Notes: a model not told the origin generated them from the letters alone. 64,000 nt of DNA from Streptomyces celluloflavus (GCA_000720995.1 JOEL01000009.1:1-64000); one strand, 5' to 3'; shown: positions 18,721 through 28,027, counted from the stretch's first letter. Translations and numbers: made by a program.

Positions 18721-19105
18721 GGCAGTTACCTCCGGAGCTCGCCCGCGCCGCGCCGGGCCGCCGCAACACGTTCGGCCGACTTTGCGGCTCATCACATCTA
18801 TGGCTCCCCTACTGAAGGCGACCGCGCGCGGCCCGGCCGCCCGACACGTCGGCCGCTCCGCCAAGGCCACCCACCCGGCCCAACGCCCCGTCAGCTCTCC
18901 GTCCCGGCGCCCGCGGCAGGCCCCCGCGCGCCGGCCCGCCCGCTCCCCTGCCGCACCGGCGCTCGGCCCTGTCGCGGCGGCGGCTGCCGAAAAGCACCGG
19001 TTCGAGTCGTAAGCACGTAGGCCCCCTTCCCAACCCCTACTGTGACGCGCGACACTCACGGGCGCATGAGATCGCCCCTCACACCTTCGGAGGTGCGGGC
19101 ACGTT
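18721..19105. other. Divergent intergenic region
   Basis: About 385 bases between the large lipoprotein gene and a small plus-strand gene. It should hold promoters in both directions. I see no clear promoter hexamers or coding frame, only the hairpin at 19082-19095 described separately. Confidence 0.4.
19082..19095 (+). promoter_or_regulatory. Hairpin overlapping the ribosome-binding site of the 99-residue gene
   Basis: CACCT-TCGG-AGGTG forms a 5-bp stem with a tetraloop. The GGAGG Shine-Dalgarno at 19089-19093 lies inside loop and stem, 12 bp before ATG 19106. It could lower initiation or form a switch. Confidence 0.35.
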
Positions 19106-19405
19106 ATGTCCCTTCAGGATGAATTGACGGCGGTGGAGCGCAGCCTGGCCGAACTGGTCCGGTCGGTGGGACGGCTGGAGCAGCGCGTCGGGACCGGTCT
19201 GGAGATCCGCCGGGTGCGCAGCGACACGGACCATCTGCGCGAGAGCCTCGCGCTGCTGAAGGAGAGCACCACCGGTACCCCGCCCGGCCGCGCGGGCGTC
19301 GCCGACGCCGACATGGTGACGATCCCCGACGCCCCCTACGACGCCACGCTGTGGACCGACGCCGAGGACGAGGGCCTCGGCGCCAAGGACCGGCACGCCC
19401 CCTAG
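19106..19405 (+). CDS. Small coiled-coil-like hypothetical protein
   Basis: Ninety-nine residues starting MSLQDELTAVERSLAELV. The first 55 residues are heptad-like, with alternating Leu/Val and charged residues, and fit a coiled coil. The C-terminal half is acidic and loop-like (TIPDAPYDATLWTDAEDEGLG). There is no signal peptide or membrane segment. It is transcribed toward the sdh-like operon and ends 75 bp before it, so it may be co-transcribed. I do not recognise a function. Confidence 0.75.
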   Translation: MSLQDELTAVERSLAELVRSVGRLEQRVGTGLEIRRVRSDTDHLRESLALLKESTTGTPPGRAGVADADMVTIPDAPYDATLWTDAEDEGLGAKDRHAP

Positions 19406-19479
19406 GGGTGCCGCCACAGCCTCCCGCCCCTGCCCGCCCCAGCCCCGCCTCGACGGAGCGCCGTTCACGGAGACCGACG

Positions 19480-20307
19480 TTGGCCACTGGTATCGACCCC
19501 GCCTCGCAAACGGGCGCGACCGGCGTGCATGACGCCTCGCGCGCCGCCATCCCCGCCCGCCATCTGCGCACCGACCGCTGGTGGCTCGCCCCGGCGGCCA
19601 CCGCCGCCGGACTGCTCGTGTTCGTCGTCTACTCGACCTGGCGCGCGTTCGCGAACGCCGACTACTACCACGCGCCGTATGTCTCGCCGTTCTACTCGCC
19701 GTGCCTGGCGGCGAACTGCCACCCCATGCACGGCGGTCCGAACTGGGAGATCTTCGGCAGCTGGTGGGGCCTGTCCCCCGCCCTGCTGGTCCTGATCTTC
19801 CCGCTGGGCTTCCGGCTGACCTGCTACTACTACCGCAAGGCGTACTACCGCGGCTTCTGGGCGTCGCCGCCGGCCTGCGCGGTCGCCGAACCGCACCGCA
19901 AGTACACCGGCGAGAGCCGCTTCCCGCTGATCCTCCAGAACGTCCACCGCTACTTCTTCTACTTCGCGGTGCTGGTCGCCGGTGTCCTGACCTTCGACAC
20001 CGTGCTCTCCTTCCGCGACGAGCACCACGCCTGGGGTCATATGGGCCTGGGCTCACTGGTCTTTCTTGTCAACATCGTGCTGATCTGGGCCTACACCCTC
20101 TCCTGCCACTCCTGCCGGCACATCGTCGGCGGCCGGCTGCGGCACTTCTCCAAGCATCCGGTGCGCTACCGGCTGTGGGGCTGGGTCGGCAAGCTCAACG
20201 AGCGGCACATGCTGCTCGCCTGGTGCTCGCTGGTCAGCGTGGGCGTCGCCGATCTCTACGTCTATCTCCTGGCCACCGGTGCGTTCAGCGATCCGCGCTT
20301 CTTCTGA
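19480..20307 (+). CDS. Succinate dehydrogenase/fumarate reductase membrane anchor (cytochrome b-like)
   Basis: A membrane protein of 275 residues. I chose TTG 19480 (TTG GCC ACT GGT) because GGAG lies 7 bp upstream. About five membrane helices are visible: WWLAPAATAAGLLVFVVY, the SPALLVLIFPLGFRL region, FFYFAVLVAGVL, GSLVFLVNIVLIWAY and MLLAWCSLVSVGVADLYVYL. Conserved-looking histidines near helices (NVHRYFF, EHHAWGHM, CHSCRHIVGG) could ligate heme b. It precedes the flavoprotein gene by 26 bp and so is the likely membrane subunit that passes electrons to menaquinone. It is a single anchor subunit rather than separate SdhC and SdhD. Confidence 0.8.
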   Translation: MATGIDPASQTGATGVHDASRAAIPARHLRTDRWWLAPAATAAGLLVFVVYSTWRAFANADYYHAPYVSPFYSPCLAANCHPMHGGPNWEIFGSWWGLSPALLVLIFPLGFRLTCYYYRKAYYRGFWASPPACAVAEPHRKYTGESRFPLILQNVHRYFFYFAVLVAGVLTFDTVLSFRDEHHAWGHMGLGSLVFLVNIVLIWAYTLSCHSCRHIVGGRLRHFSKHPVRYRLWGWVGKLNERHMLLAWCSLVSVGVADLYVYLLATGAFSDPRFF

Positions 20308-20333
20308 AGGACAACGGAAAGGGTGCCTCTGTC

Positions 20334-22283
20334 ATGGCGCATGTGGACCGGCAGACATGGGACGTGGTCGTGGTCGGGGCGGGTGGCGCCGGGCTGCGGG
20401 CCGCCATCGAGGCCCGCGAGGCGGGCATGCGGACGGCCGTGATCTGCAAGTCCCTGTTCGGCAAGGCCCATACGGTGATGGCCGAGGGCGGTATCGCGGC
20501 CAGCATGGGCAATGTCAACGAGGGTGACAACTGGCAGGTCCACTTCCGCGACACCATGCGCGGCGGGAAGTTCCTCAACCACTGGCGGATGGCCGAACTG
20601 CACGCCCGCGAGGCCCCGGACCGGGTGTGGGAGCTGGAGACCTGGGGCGCGCTCTTCGACCGCACCAAGGACGGCCGCATCTCGCAGCGCAACTTCGGCG
20701 GCCACGAGTACCCGCGACTGGCGCATGTCGGCGACCGTACGGGCCTGGAGCTGATCCGCACCCTCCAGCAGAAGATCGTCGCCCTGCAGCAGGAGGACGA
20801 GCGGGAGTTCGGCGCGTACGACGCCCGGCTGAAGGTCTTCCAGGAGAGCACGGTCACCCGCGTCCTGAAGACCCCCGCCGAACCCGGCACCGCGAACGGC
20901 GGCCGGGTCTGCGGCGCGTTCTGCTACGAACGGGAGTCCGGCCGCTTCTTCGTCCTGGAGGCCCCGGCGGTGGTGCTGGCCACCGGCGGTATCGGCAAGT
21001 CCTTCAAGGTGACGTCGAACTCGTGGGAGTACACCGGCGACGGGCACGCGCTGGCGCTGCTGGCCGGGGCGCCGCTGATCAACATGGAGTTCGTGCAGTT
21101 CCACCCCACGGGGATGGTCTGGCCGCCGTCCGTCAAGGGCATCCTCGTCACCGAGTCCGTCCGCGGCGACGGCGGGGTGCTGCGCAACAGCGACGGCAAG
21201 CGCTTCATGTTCGACTACGTCCCGGACGTCTTCAAGGAGAAGTACGCCCAGTCCGAGGAGGAGGGCGACCGCTGGTACGACGATCCGGACCACAACCGCC
21301 GCCCGCCCGAGCTGCTCCCCCGCGACGAGGTCGCCCGCGCCATCAACTCCGAGGTCAAGGCGGGCCGCGGCTCCCCGCACGGCGGCGTCTTCCTGGACGT
21401 CTCGACGCGGATGCCCGCCGAGGTCATCAAGCGCCGGCTGCCGTCCATGTACCACCAGTTCAAGGAGCTGGCGGACGTGGACATCACCGCCGAGCCGATG
21501 GAGGTCGGGCCGACCTGCCACTACGTCATGGGCGGGGTGGAGGTCGAGCCGGACACCGCGGCGGCGCGCGGGGTGCCGGGGCTGTTCGCGGCCGGCGAGG
21601 TCGCGGGCGGTATGCACGGCTCCAACCGGCTCGGCGGCAACTCCCTCTCCGACCTGCTGGTCTTCGGCCGCCGGGCGGGGCTGCACGCGGCCGCGTACGC
21701 CGCGTCGGTGACCGATCTGCCGGCCCCCGACGAGGAGCAGATCGCCGCCGCGGAGGCGGAGGCGCTGCGCCCCTTCCGCGCCGGGGACGAGGAGCCTGCG
21801 GCCGGTGCGGAGCCGCCCGAGAATCCGTACACCCTGCACCAGGAACTCCAGCAGGCGATGAACGACCTCGTCGGCATCATCCGCAAGGAGGGGGAGATGG
21901 CCGAGGCGCTGAAGCGGCTGGCCGGGCTGCGGGCACGGGCCCGGCGGGCCGGCGTCGAGGGGCACCGGCAGTACAACCCCGGCTGGCACCTGTCCCTCGA
22001 TCTGCGCAACATGCTGCTGGTCAGCGAGTGTGTGGCGCGGGCCGCGCTGGAGCGTACGGAGAGCCGCGGCGGGCACACCCGCGACGACCATGCGGCGATG
22101 GACCGGAACTGGCGCGACATCAACCTGGTCTGCGAACTCGCCGCTCCGCACGGCGGTCCGCCGGCCGCGGACCAGATCAGACTGTCCCGCCGTACGACCC
22201 CGCCGATCCGCCCCGACCTCCTCGAACTCTTCGAGCAGGAGGAGCTGGCGAAGTACCTGACGGATGAGGAGCTGAGCCGGTGA
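20334..22283 (+). CDS. sdhA: Succinate dehydrogenase/fumarate reductase flavoprotein subunit
   Basis: A flavoprotein of 649 residues. The FAD dinucleotide-binding motif is VVVGAGGAGLRAA (12-24). His46 in KAHTVMAEGG is at the position of covalent FAD attachment. Substrate and active-site motifs include FHPTG, TESVRGDGG and the late GGNSLSDLLVFGRRAG. The C-terminal helical domain is complete. It interconverts succinate and fumarate. Its stop overlaps the start of the iron-sulfur subunit by 4 nt (GTGA), so the two should be made in equal amounts. Streptomyces usually have another Sdh set elsewhere. Whether this one runs as reductase or dehydrogenase cannot be read from sequence. Confidence 0.93.
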   Translation: MAHVDRQTWDVVVVGAGGAGLRAAIEAREAGMRTAVICKSLFGKAHTVMAEGGIAASMGNVNEGDNWQVHFRDTMRGGKFLNHWRMAELHAREAPDRVWELETWGALFDRTKDGRISQRNFGGHEYPRLAHVGDRTGLELIRTLQQKIVALQQEDEREFGAYDARLKVFQESTVTRVLKTPAEPGTANGGRVCGAFCYERESGRFFVLEAPAVVLATGGIGKSFKVTSNSWEYTGDGHALALLAGAPLINMEFVQFHPTGMVWPPSVKGILVTESVRGDGGVLRNSDGKRFMFDYVPDVFKEKYAQSEEEGDRWYDDPDHNRRPPELLPRDEVARAINSEVKAGRGSPHGGVFLDVSTRMPAEVIKRRLPSMYHQFKELADVDITAEPMEVGPTCHYVMGGVEVEPDTAAARGVPGLFAAGEVAGGMHGSNRLGGNSLSDLLVFGRRAGLHAAAYAASVTDLPAPDEEQIAAAEAEALRPFRAGDEEPAAGAEPPENPYTLHQELQQAMNDLVGIIRKEGEMAEALKRLAGLRARARRAGVEGHRQYNPGWHLSLDLRNMLLVSECVARAALERTESRGGHTRDDHAAMDRNWRDINLVCELAAPHGGPPAADQIRLSRRTTPPIRPDLLELFEQEELAKYLTDEELSR

Positions 22284-23074
22284 GCGAGCAGCAGACAGGG
22301 CAGTCCGGCGCGTACCAGGCGCATTTCCGGGTGTGGCGGGGCGACCCGGACGACGGCGGGCTGACGGACTTCCGGGTCGAGGTGCACGAGGGGGAGGTGG
22401 TGCTGGACATCGTCCACCGCCTCCAGGCCACCCAGGCGCCGGACCTGGCCGTGCGCTGGAACTGCAAGGCGGGCAAGTGCGGTTCGTGCAGTGCGGAGAT
22501 CAACGGGCGGCCGCGGCTGTTGTGCATGACCCGGATGTCGGTCTTCGACCGGGCCGAGACGATCACGGTCACCCCGATGCGGGGCTTCCCGGTCGTCCGC
22601 GATCTGGTCACCGATGTCTCGTTCAACTACGCCAAGGCCCGCGAGATCCCGGCGTTCGTCCCGCCCGAGGAGCTGGCACCGGGTGAGTACCGGATGCAGC
22701 AGGAGGACGTGAGCCGGTCGCAGGAGTTCCGCAAGTGCATCGAGTGCTTCCTGTGCCAGGACACCTGCCATGTGGTCCGTGACCACGAGGAGAACAAGTC
22801 CGCGTTCGCCGGTCCGCGCTTCCTGATGCGTATCGCCGAACTCGATATGCACCCGCTGGACGCGGCCTCCGCCGCCGGTCTGGACCGCAAGCGCACCGCC
22901 CAGGACGCGCACGGTCTCGGCTACTGCAACATCACCAAGTGCTGTACGGAGGTCTGCCCCGAGGGCATCAAGATCACCGACAATGCGCTGATCCCGCTGA
23001 AGGAGCGCGCCGCCGACCGCAAGTACGACCCGCTGGTCTGGCTCGGCAGCAAGATCCGCCGCCGGAAGGAGTGA
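22280..23074 (+). CDS. sdhB: Succinate dehydrogenase/fumarate reductase iron-sulfur subunit
   Basis: A protein of 264 residues starting at GTG 22280, overlapping sdhA by 4 nt. The N-terminal ferredoxin-like domain has the [2Fe-2S] motif CKAGKCGSC and a fourth cysteine in RPRLLCMTRM. The C-terminal domain holds the cysteine clusters CIECFLCQDTC and CCTEVCPEGI for [4Fe-4S] and [3Fe-4S] centres. It carries electrons from the flavoprotein to the membrane anchor. It ends 39 bp before the oppositely oriented phosphatase gene, with a hairpin between them. Confidence 0.93.
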   Translation: MSEQQTGQSGAYQAHFRVWRGDPDDGGLTDFRVEVHEGEVVLDIVHRLQATQAPDLAVRWNCKAGKCGSCSAEINGRPRLLCMTRMSVFDRAETITVTPMRGFPVVRDLVTDVSFNYAKAREIPAFVPPEELAPGEYRMQQEDVSRSQEFRKCIECFLCQDTCHVVRDHEENKSAFAGPRFLMRIAELDMHPLDAASAAGLDRKRTAQDAHGLGYCNITKCCTEVCPEGIKITDNALIPLKERAADRKYDPLVWLGSKIRRRKE

Positions 23075-23082
23075 GCCGGTGC

Positions 23083-23105
23083 GCGGGGGCGCGTCCCGCC
23101 CCCGC
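23083..23105. terminator. Bidirectional terminator between convergent genes
   Basis: A perfect 9-bp inverted repeat (GCGGGGGCG, 5-nt loop, CGCCCCCGC) fills the short gap between sdhB and the convergent phosphatase gene. Confidence 0.7.
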
Positions 23106-23113
23106 CGCCGCCC

Positions 23114-25786
23114 TCAGAACAGGCTGAGCAGCGCTTCCGCCGCATCCGCCGGCTCCGACGTCCCGTCCGGCAGGGCCAGTTCGAACCAGACGGTCTTGCC
23201 GCGCGGGGTGCGGCGGCTGTTCCAGCGCTTGCTGAGCAGTCCGACCAGCTGGAGCCCGCGGCCGCCCTCGTCGGTGTCGCGGGCCCGGCGGCGGCGCGGC
23301 TGGGCGAGATCGGCGTCCCAGACCTCGCAGACCAGCGTGCGGTCCAGCAGCAGCCGCAGCCGGATCTCGCCGTGGCCGTGTCGCAGCGCATTCGTCACCA
23401 GCTCGCTGACCAGCAGCTCCGTCGTGTCGACCAGGGCGTCGAGGCCCCAGTCGGTGAGCTGGTCCCGGGCCAGTTCACGGGCCCGGGAGACCGAACGGGC
23501 CTCCGGCGCCAGATTCCAGTCCCCCACCGCGTCCTTGGGCAGCCCGTGCACCCGGGCCATCAGCAGCGCGATGTCGTCCTCGCCGTGCGAGGTGTCCAGG
23601 GCGCTCAGGACGTGGTCGCAGACCTCCTCCAGCAGGTCGCCGGCGCCCGAGAGCGCCGTACGGAGCGCCTGCAGGCCCTCGTCCAGCGGCTGGTCGCGGG
23701 ACTCCACCAGACCGTCGGTGTACAGCGCGAGCAGCGCGCCGTCCGGCAGATCCACCTCGATCTCCTCGAAGGGCTCGCCGCCGACGCCCAGCGGCATCCC
23801 CGGCGGTACGTCGAGCAGCGCCGCGCCCTCGCCCTCCTCGACCAGCACCGGCGGCAGATGCCCGGCGTTGGCGAACGTGGCGCGCCGGGTGACCGGGTCG
23901 TAGACGGCGTAGACGCAGGTGGCGAGGTAGACCTCGGACAGATCGGCGGTACGGGCCGAGCGGTCCGGTCCGGGGGTGGCGCCGGACCGGCTGCGCGGCG
24001 CCCGCCCGGTGGCCCGGCCGTCACCGCCGCCGCCGAGCCCGCGCGCGATCTCGTCCAGCGCCGAGAGCACCTCGGCGGGCTCCAGGTCCAGCAGCGCCAG
24101 TGTCCGTACGGCGGTGCGCAGTTCGCCCATGGCGACGGCGGCGCGCAGCCCGCGCCCCATGACGTCCCCGACGACCAGCGCCGTGCGGTGCCCCGGCAGC
24201 TCGATGACGTCGAACCAGTCGCCGCCGACCTCGGTGGCGGTGGTGCCGGGCAGATAGCGGCAGGCGATATCGAGGCCGGCCGCCTCCGGGTCGCCGGGCG
24301 GGAGCAGGCTGCGCTGCAGCATCAGGGCGCGTTCGTGCTCGCGGCGGTAGAGGCGGGCGTTGTCGATACAGACCGCGGCGCGCGCGGCCAGCTCGACGGC
24401 GAGCGCCGTATCGCGTTCGCCGAACGGTTCGCTGCCCTTCGTCCGGGAGAACTGCACCAGGCCGACGACGGTGTCCCGGGCGACCATCGGGACGGCGAGC
24501 GTGGAGTGCACCAGCGCGCCCAGCTCCGGCCCGTCGTCGCTGTCCCGGCCCGGCAGGATCTGCACCTGTGCGGTCCGCAGGGCGCCCGCACAAGGGGAGT
24601 TGAAGGGGTAGCGGTGCACCGCGCCGACGGCCACCGCGCCCGGTTCGCCCTCGGGGACGCTGCAGGTGGTGGCGAGCGGGGCGTCCGAGACGGCGCTGGA
24701 GAAAGCGACCCGGCGCAGCTCCGCGCTGCCGTCCGTCATACCGGGCGGGGCCTCGTCACCGGCGAGCAGCCCCTGGTAGAGGTCGACCGAGGCCAGATCG
24801 CAGAACTGCGGGACGGCGACGTCCAGGAGGGTGCGGGCGGTGGTCTCCAGGTCGAGGGAGTTGCCTATCCGGGCGCCGGCTTCGTTGAGCAGCGCGAGGT
24901 TGCGGCGGGCGTTGGCGGCCTCCCGTTCGGCCCGCCGGCGGCCGGTCACATCCCAGGCGAGCGCGGCGACGCCGATGGGGCGGCCGCTGGCGCCGTGCAG
25001 CCGGTAGACCGAGACGGACCAGCGGCGGCACTCCTCCTTGCCGGGTGCCGTGCCGACCAGATGCATCTCGGTGACCGGTTTACCGGTGTCCAGCACGCGG
25101 CGCAGCGCGGCGGTCAGCCGCTCGGCCTCGGGGCGCGGCAGGAAGTCGAACGCGCTGCCGCCGCGGTACTTGCCCACCGGACCGCCGAAGATCGTGGCGA
25201 ACCGTTCGTTGACCCGCAGCAGCTTCAGGTCCGTGCCGAACAGGGTGAAGCCCATGGGAGATTGACCGAAAACGGCCTGCGAGGCGGCGAGGTCGGTCTC
25301 TATGCCGCGCAGCGCCCGGACATCGACGACGAGACAGAGCGCGCCCCGCCCGCCGTCCGCCGCCTCGGACGGCATCACATAGATCTCGGCGAGCCCGTCG
25401 GCGCCGCCGCCCTCCTCCTTGCGGTAGGGCACCAGCCCGGTCCACTCCCGGCCGTCGAGGATCTCGGAGACCTTGCGGTACCCGGTCTCGCGCAACTCGG
25501 CGGGGACGAACGCCGCTACGGGGTCCCGGCCGATGGCGTGGTGGGCGGGGATACCGAGCATCTGGGCGGCCCGCTCGCTCCACTGGTCGATGCGTCCGTC
25601 GGGGCCGAGCGAGAAGGTGGCGACGCGGATGTAGTCGTAGATCGATCCGGGCGGGCTGCTCTGCCAGACGGCCGGGCCCTGCCGTTCGCGCGCCAACCGC
25701 CGTCCTCCCGGAACATCCGGACCGTCCGCCCCGCTGTGGCCATCGGTCTGCGCGAATCCCGCCCCGCCGGCTGACATCTCGCTCAC
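23114..25786 (-). CDS. PAS-PAS-GAF-PP2C (SpoIIE)-HATPase sensor phosphatase
   Basis: A multidomain signalling protein of 890 residues. I chose GTG 25786 because GGAGGGGAC precedes it. In order it has PAS-like domains (about 45-160, YIRVATFSLGPDGRI; and about 190-310, FTLFGTDLKLLRVNERF), a GAF domain (about 320-490), and a SpoIIE-type PP2C phosphatase (about 510-720, GGDWFDVIELPGHRTALVVGD, FANAGHLPPVL, YTDGLVESR). A C-terminal HATPase_c follows (N-box LLVSELVTNALRHG, G-box DEGGRGLQLV). This architecture is common in Streptomyces. It likely dephosphorylates an anti-anti-sigma factor and/or binds one through the kinase-like domain. The adjacent gene encodes a second, similar HATPase domain. Confidence 0.92.
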   Translation of the reverse strand: MSEMSAGGAGFAQTDGHSGADGPDVPGGRRLARERQGPAVWQSSPPGSIYDYIRVATFSLGPDGRIDQWSERAAQMLGIPAHHAIGRDPVAAFVPAELRETGYRKVSEILDGREWTGLVPYRKEEGGGADGLAEIYVMPSEAADGGRGALCLVVDVRALRGIETDLAASQAVFGQSPMGFTLFGTDLKLLRVNERFATIFGGPVGKYRGGSAFDFLPRPEAERLTAALRRVLDTGKPVTEMHLVGTAPGKEECRRWSVSVYRLHGASGRPIGVAALAWDVTGRRRAEREAANARRNLALLNEAGARIGNSLDLETTARTLLDVAVPQFCDLASVDLYQGLLAGDEAPPGMTDGSAELRRVAFSSAVSDAPLATTCSVPEGEPGAVAVGAVHRYPFNSPCAGALRTAQVQILPGRDSDDGPELGALVHSTLAVPMVARDTVVGLVQFSRTKGSEPFGERDTALAVELAARAAVCIDNARLYRREHERALMLQRSLLPPGDPEAAGLDIACRYLPGTTATEVGGDWFDVIELPGHRTALVVGDVMGRGLRAAVAMGELRTAVRTLALLDLEPAEVLSALDEIARGLGGGGDGRATGRAPRSRSGATPGPDRSARTADLSEVYLATCVYAVYDPVTRRATFANAGHLPPVLVEEGEGAALLDVPPGMPLGVGGEPFEEIEVDLPDGALLALYTDGLVESRDQPLDEGLQALRTALSGAGDLLEEVCDHVLSALDTSHGEDDIALLMARVHGLPKDAVGDWNLAPEARSVSRARELARDQLTDWGLDALVDTTELLVSELVTNALRHGHGEIRLRLLLDRTLVCEVWDADLAQPRRRRARDTDEGGRGLQLVGLLSKRWNSRRTPRGKTVWFELALPDGTSEPADAAEALLSLF

Positions 25787-25947
25787 GAGCCCCGTCCCCT
25801 CCAGCTCATCGTGCCCGGACCGGACCAGCCGAGTATCCAGCACTTCGGCTATCCGGAACACGGTCTTCACGATCACAGCACAGTCTCGATCGCAGCCTCT
25901 CCACAGATCTGCGACGACATGGCAACGATCAGGACTCCCCTTGTCTC

Positions 25948-26445
25948 CTAACCAGCCACCGGCAGCTCGAACCACACAGTCTTGCCGCTCTTTCCGCGCC
26001 GCGTCCCCCAGCGCCGCGCACTGCACGCCACCAGCTGCAATCCGCGGCCGCCCTCGTCGTCCGGGGCGGCGGCGCGCTCACGCGGCGGGTCGGGCAGCGG
26101 ATCGGACACCTCGACGAGCAGACCGTCGCTGCCGAGCAGCGCCATCCGGACGCCGATCGGCCCGCTGGCATGGCGCAGGGAGTTGGTGACGAGTTCGCTG
26201 ACGAGCAGTACGGCCACGTCGACGGCGCCGTTGAGCCCCCGGTCGGACAGCGCCGCGCGGACCCTCGCACGGGCGGTGCGCACCGCGCCCGGGTCGGCCG
26301 GGAAACTCCATTCGGCGATCGGTGAACCGGAGACCTTACCGCGCCCGCGGACGTAGACGGAGCCCGACTCTGGGTCCCCTGCCGCTGCGCTGTCGCTCAC
26401 GCCGATCACTTCCCAGCCCGCTGCGTTCCCCATCGAATGACCCAC
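25948..26445 (-). CDS. HATPase_c protein (RsbW-like anti-sigma factor/serine kinase family)
   Basis: A single-domain protein of 165 residues: N-box LLVSELVTNSLRHASG, G1-like VSDPLPD, G2 DDEGGRGLQLV and end RRGKSGKTVWFELPVAG. It is most like the C-terminal domain of the neighbouring sensor phosphatase. It probably acts as an ATP-binding regulator of an anti-sigma/anti-anti-sigma switch; no sigma factor gene is nearby. The start is GTG 26445 or ATG 26433. Confidence 0.85.
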   Translation of the reverse strand: MGHSMGNAAGWEVIGVSDSAAAGDPESGSVYVRGRGKVSGSPIAEWSFPADPGAVRTARARVRAALSDRGLNGAVDVAVLLVSELVTNSLRHASGPIGVRMALLGSDGLLVEVSDPLPDPPRERAAAPDDEGGRGLQLVACSARRWGTRRGKSGKTVWFELPVAG

Positions 26446-26574
26446 CCGGAAAGCGGGTTAATCAGGACATACCCGGTATCGAGCCCGGAATATCGCCTTC
26501 AACCGCGCACTGTGGCACAAAAAGCGCGGCTCGGCATAGCCGGGGGCGGGAGGTACGACGGGATACGCGCGGAC

Positions 26575-27120
26575 GTGGAAGCGCGTGGTGCCGGGGCACG
26601 GCGGGAGCCTGTCTTGGCACGGGATCCGCGCGGACGTGGAAGCGCGTGGTGCCGGCGGGCGGGGGGCCTGTTCCGGTACGGGGTCCGTGCGTACGCGGAA
26701 CGCACGGTGCTGACGTAGGGCGGTCGACTGTCCTGGCACGGGAACTGCGCGGACGCAGAACCGCGCGGTGCCGACGCACGACGGGAGCCCGTTCCCGTAC
26801 GGGATCCGTGCGCACGCGAAACGCACGGTGCCGGCGCAGGGCGGCCGCCCGTCCTGGCACGGGAACTGCGCGGACGCAGAACCGCGCGGTGCCGACGTGC
26901 GACGGGAGCCCGTTCCCGTACGGGATCCGTGCGCACGCGAAACGCACAGTGCCGGCACAGGGCGGCCGCCCGTCCTGGCACGGGAACTGCGCGGACGCAG
27001 AACCGCGCGGTGCCGACGTGCGACGGGAGCCCGGCTTGGCGCGGGATCCGTACGGACACGGATGCGCATGGCGCCGACGCGCGGCGGCCGCCCGCCTTAT
27101 CTCAGGATCCGCGCGTACGC
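26575..27120. repeat. Tandem array of about nine 60-bp imperfect repeats, each with a hairpin
   Basis: Units begin roughly at 26578, 26638, 26697, 26757, 26818, 26878, 26938, 26999 and 27059. They alternate between two subtypes, so the best match is at 121 bp (CCGCGCGGTG recurs at 26761, 26882 and 27003). Each unit carries an inverted repeat at the same place. It is CCGTGCG/CGCACGG in one subtype and GCGCGG/CCGCGC in the other, so pairing is kept while sequence changes. Other shared blocks are GACGGGAGCCCG and CACGGGAACTGCG. Confidence 0.85.
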
Positions 27121-27324
27121 GGAAGCGCGCGAGCTGCCGGACGGAGTCGGGGAGCCGCCGGACGGAGTCGCGGAGCAGGAGCCGGAAGCCGCGCCGGAGG
27201 TGCCGTACGGAGCCGGGGGTCCGGAGCCGTATCGGGGCGGGCGCGAGGGGGCCGGCCCATACGCCGACGGGTGGCCGGTGGCCCGCAGTCTTCAGCGGCA
27301 CCGGACGTCGGGCATTGGCCGGAG

Positions 27325-27377
<53 letters not shown>

Positions 27378-27534
27378 GACCCGACAGTGCTCACGACCGC
27401 CCAGACAACCGACGCCGGCATCGGCGTCGGCACCGGCAACCGGCGCTCACGGCCCCAAGACGGCCCCACCCGCCGACGAACCCCGCACAGCCGCGCTCCC
27501 GCCCCCACTCACGGGCCCCACTCACGGGCCGCCC

Positions 27535-27957
27535 TCACGACCGCGCGCGCTCCGCCCCGCTCCCCGTGGCCAGCCGTCGCATCGCCTCGGCGACCGCCGG
27601 GCGATCCTGGTCCAGCCAGTCGACCTGCCGCTCCTGCGCGGGCAGCAGCCAGCGCAGCTCATCGTGATCCTGAAGCGGCTGGGGCTCACCGGAGACCAGA
27701 CGGGCCGTCCACACCTGGAGCACGAGGCCGGGCCCCAGTGGCCACTCCCCCGGAATCCGCTCCATCGCCGCCACCTCGACGCCCAGTTCCTCGCGCAGTT
27801 CGCGCTCCAGCGCCTGCTCGGGCGTCTCGCCGTCCTCCACCTTGCCGCCGGGCAGCTCCCAGCGGCCGGCCAGGGAGGGCGGCGCGCTGCGCCGGGCGGC
27901 CAGCAGCCGCCCCCGGTCGAACACCGCTCCACCCACCACCACGCGCACCGTCGTCAT
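27535..27957 (-). CDS. MutT-type Nudix hydrolase
   Basis: A protein of 140 residues: MTTVRVVVGGAVFDRGRLL, then WELPGGKVEDGE and REELG, which make a complete Nudix box (G-x5-E-x7-REUxEExGU). The small size and N-terminal strand pattern match MutT, which removes oxidised nucleotides such as 8-oxo-dGTP. Another nucleoside-diphosphate substrate is possible. It stands alone on the minus strand. Confidence 0.9.
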   Translation of the reverse strand: MTTVRVVVGGAVFDRGRLLAARRSAPPSLAGRWELPGGKVEDGETPEQALERELREELGVEVAAMERIPGEWPLGPGLVLQVWTARLVSGEPQPLQDHDELRWLLPAQERQVDWLDQDRPAVAEAMRRLATGSGAERARS

Positions 27958-28027
27958 GCGCGCAGCCTACGTCCCGCTCCCGCGCGGGAGCCGCCGCGTC
28001 TCTTGCCGACCGTCCGGCCGCCGCCCC

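Noticed and set aside
26575..27120. CRISPR array
   Set aside because: Repeats are contiguous and imperfect with no unique spacers, and no cas genes are near.
26462..27301. Long open frames on both strands over the 60-bp repeat array, encoding repetitive Arg/Pro/Ala-rich proteins
   Set aside because: All frames are open because of GC bias and the repeat period. No ribosome site, no domain and no codon-position pattern stand out, so I treat the array as non-coding.
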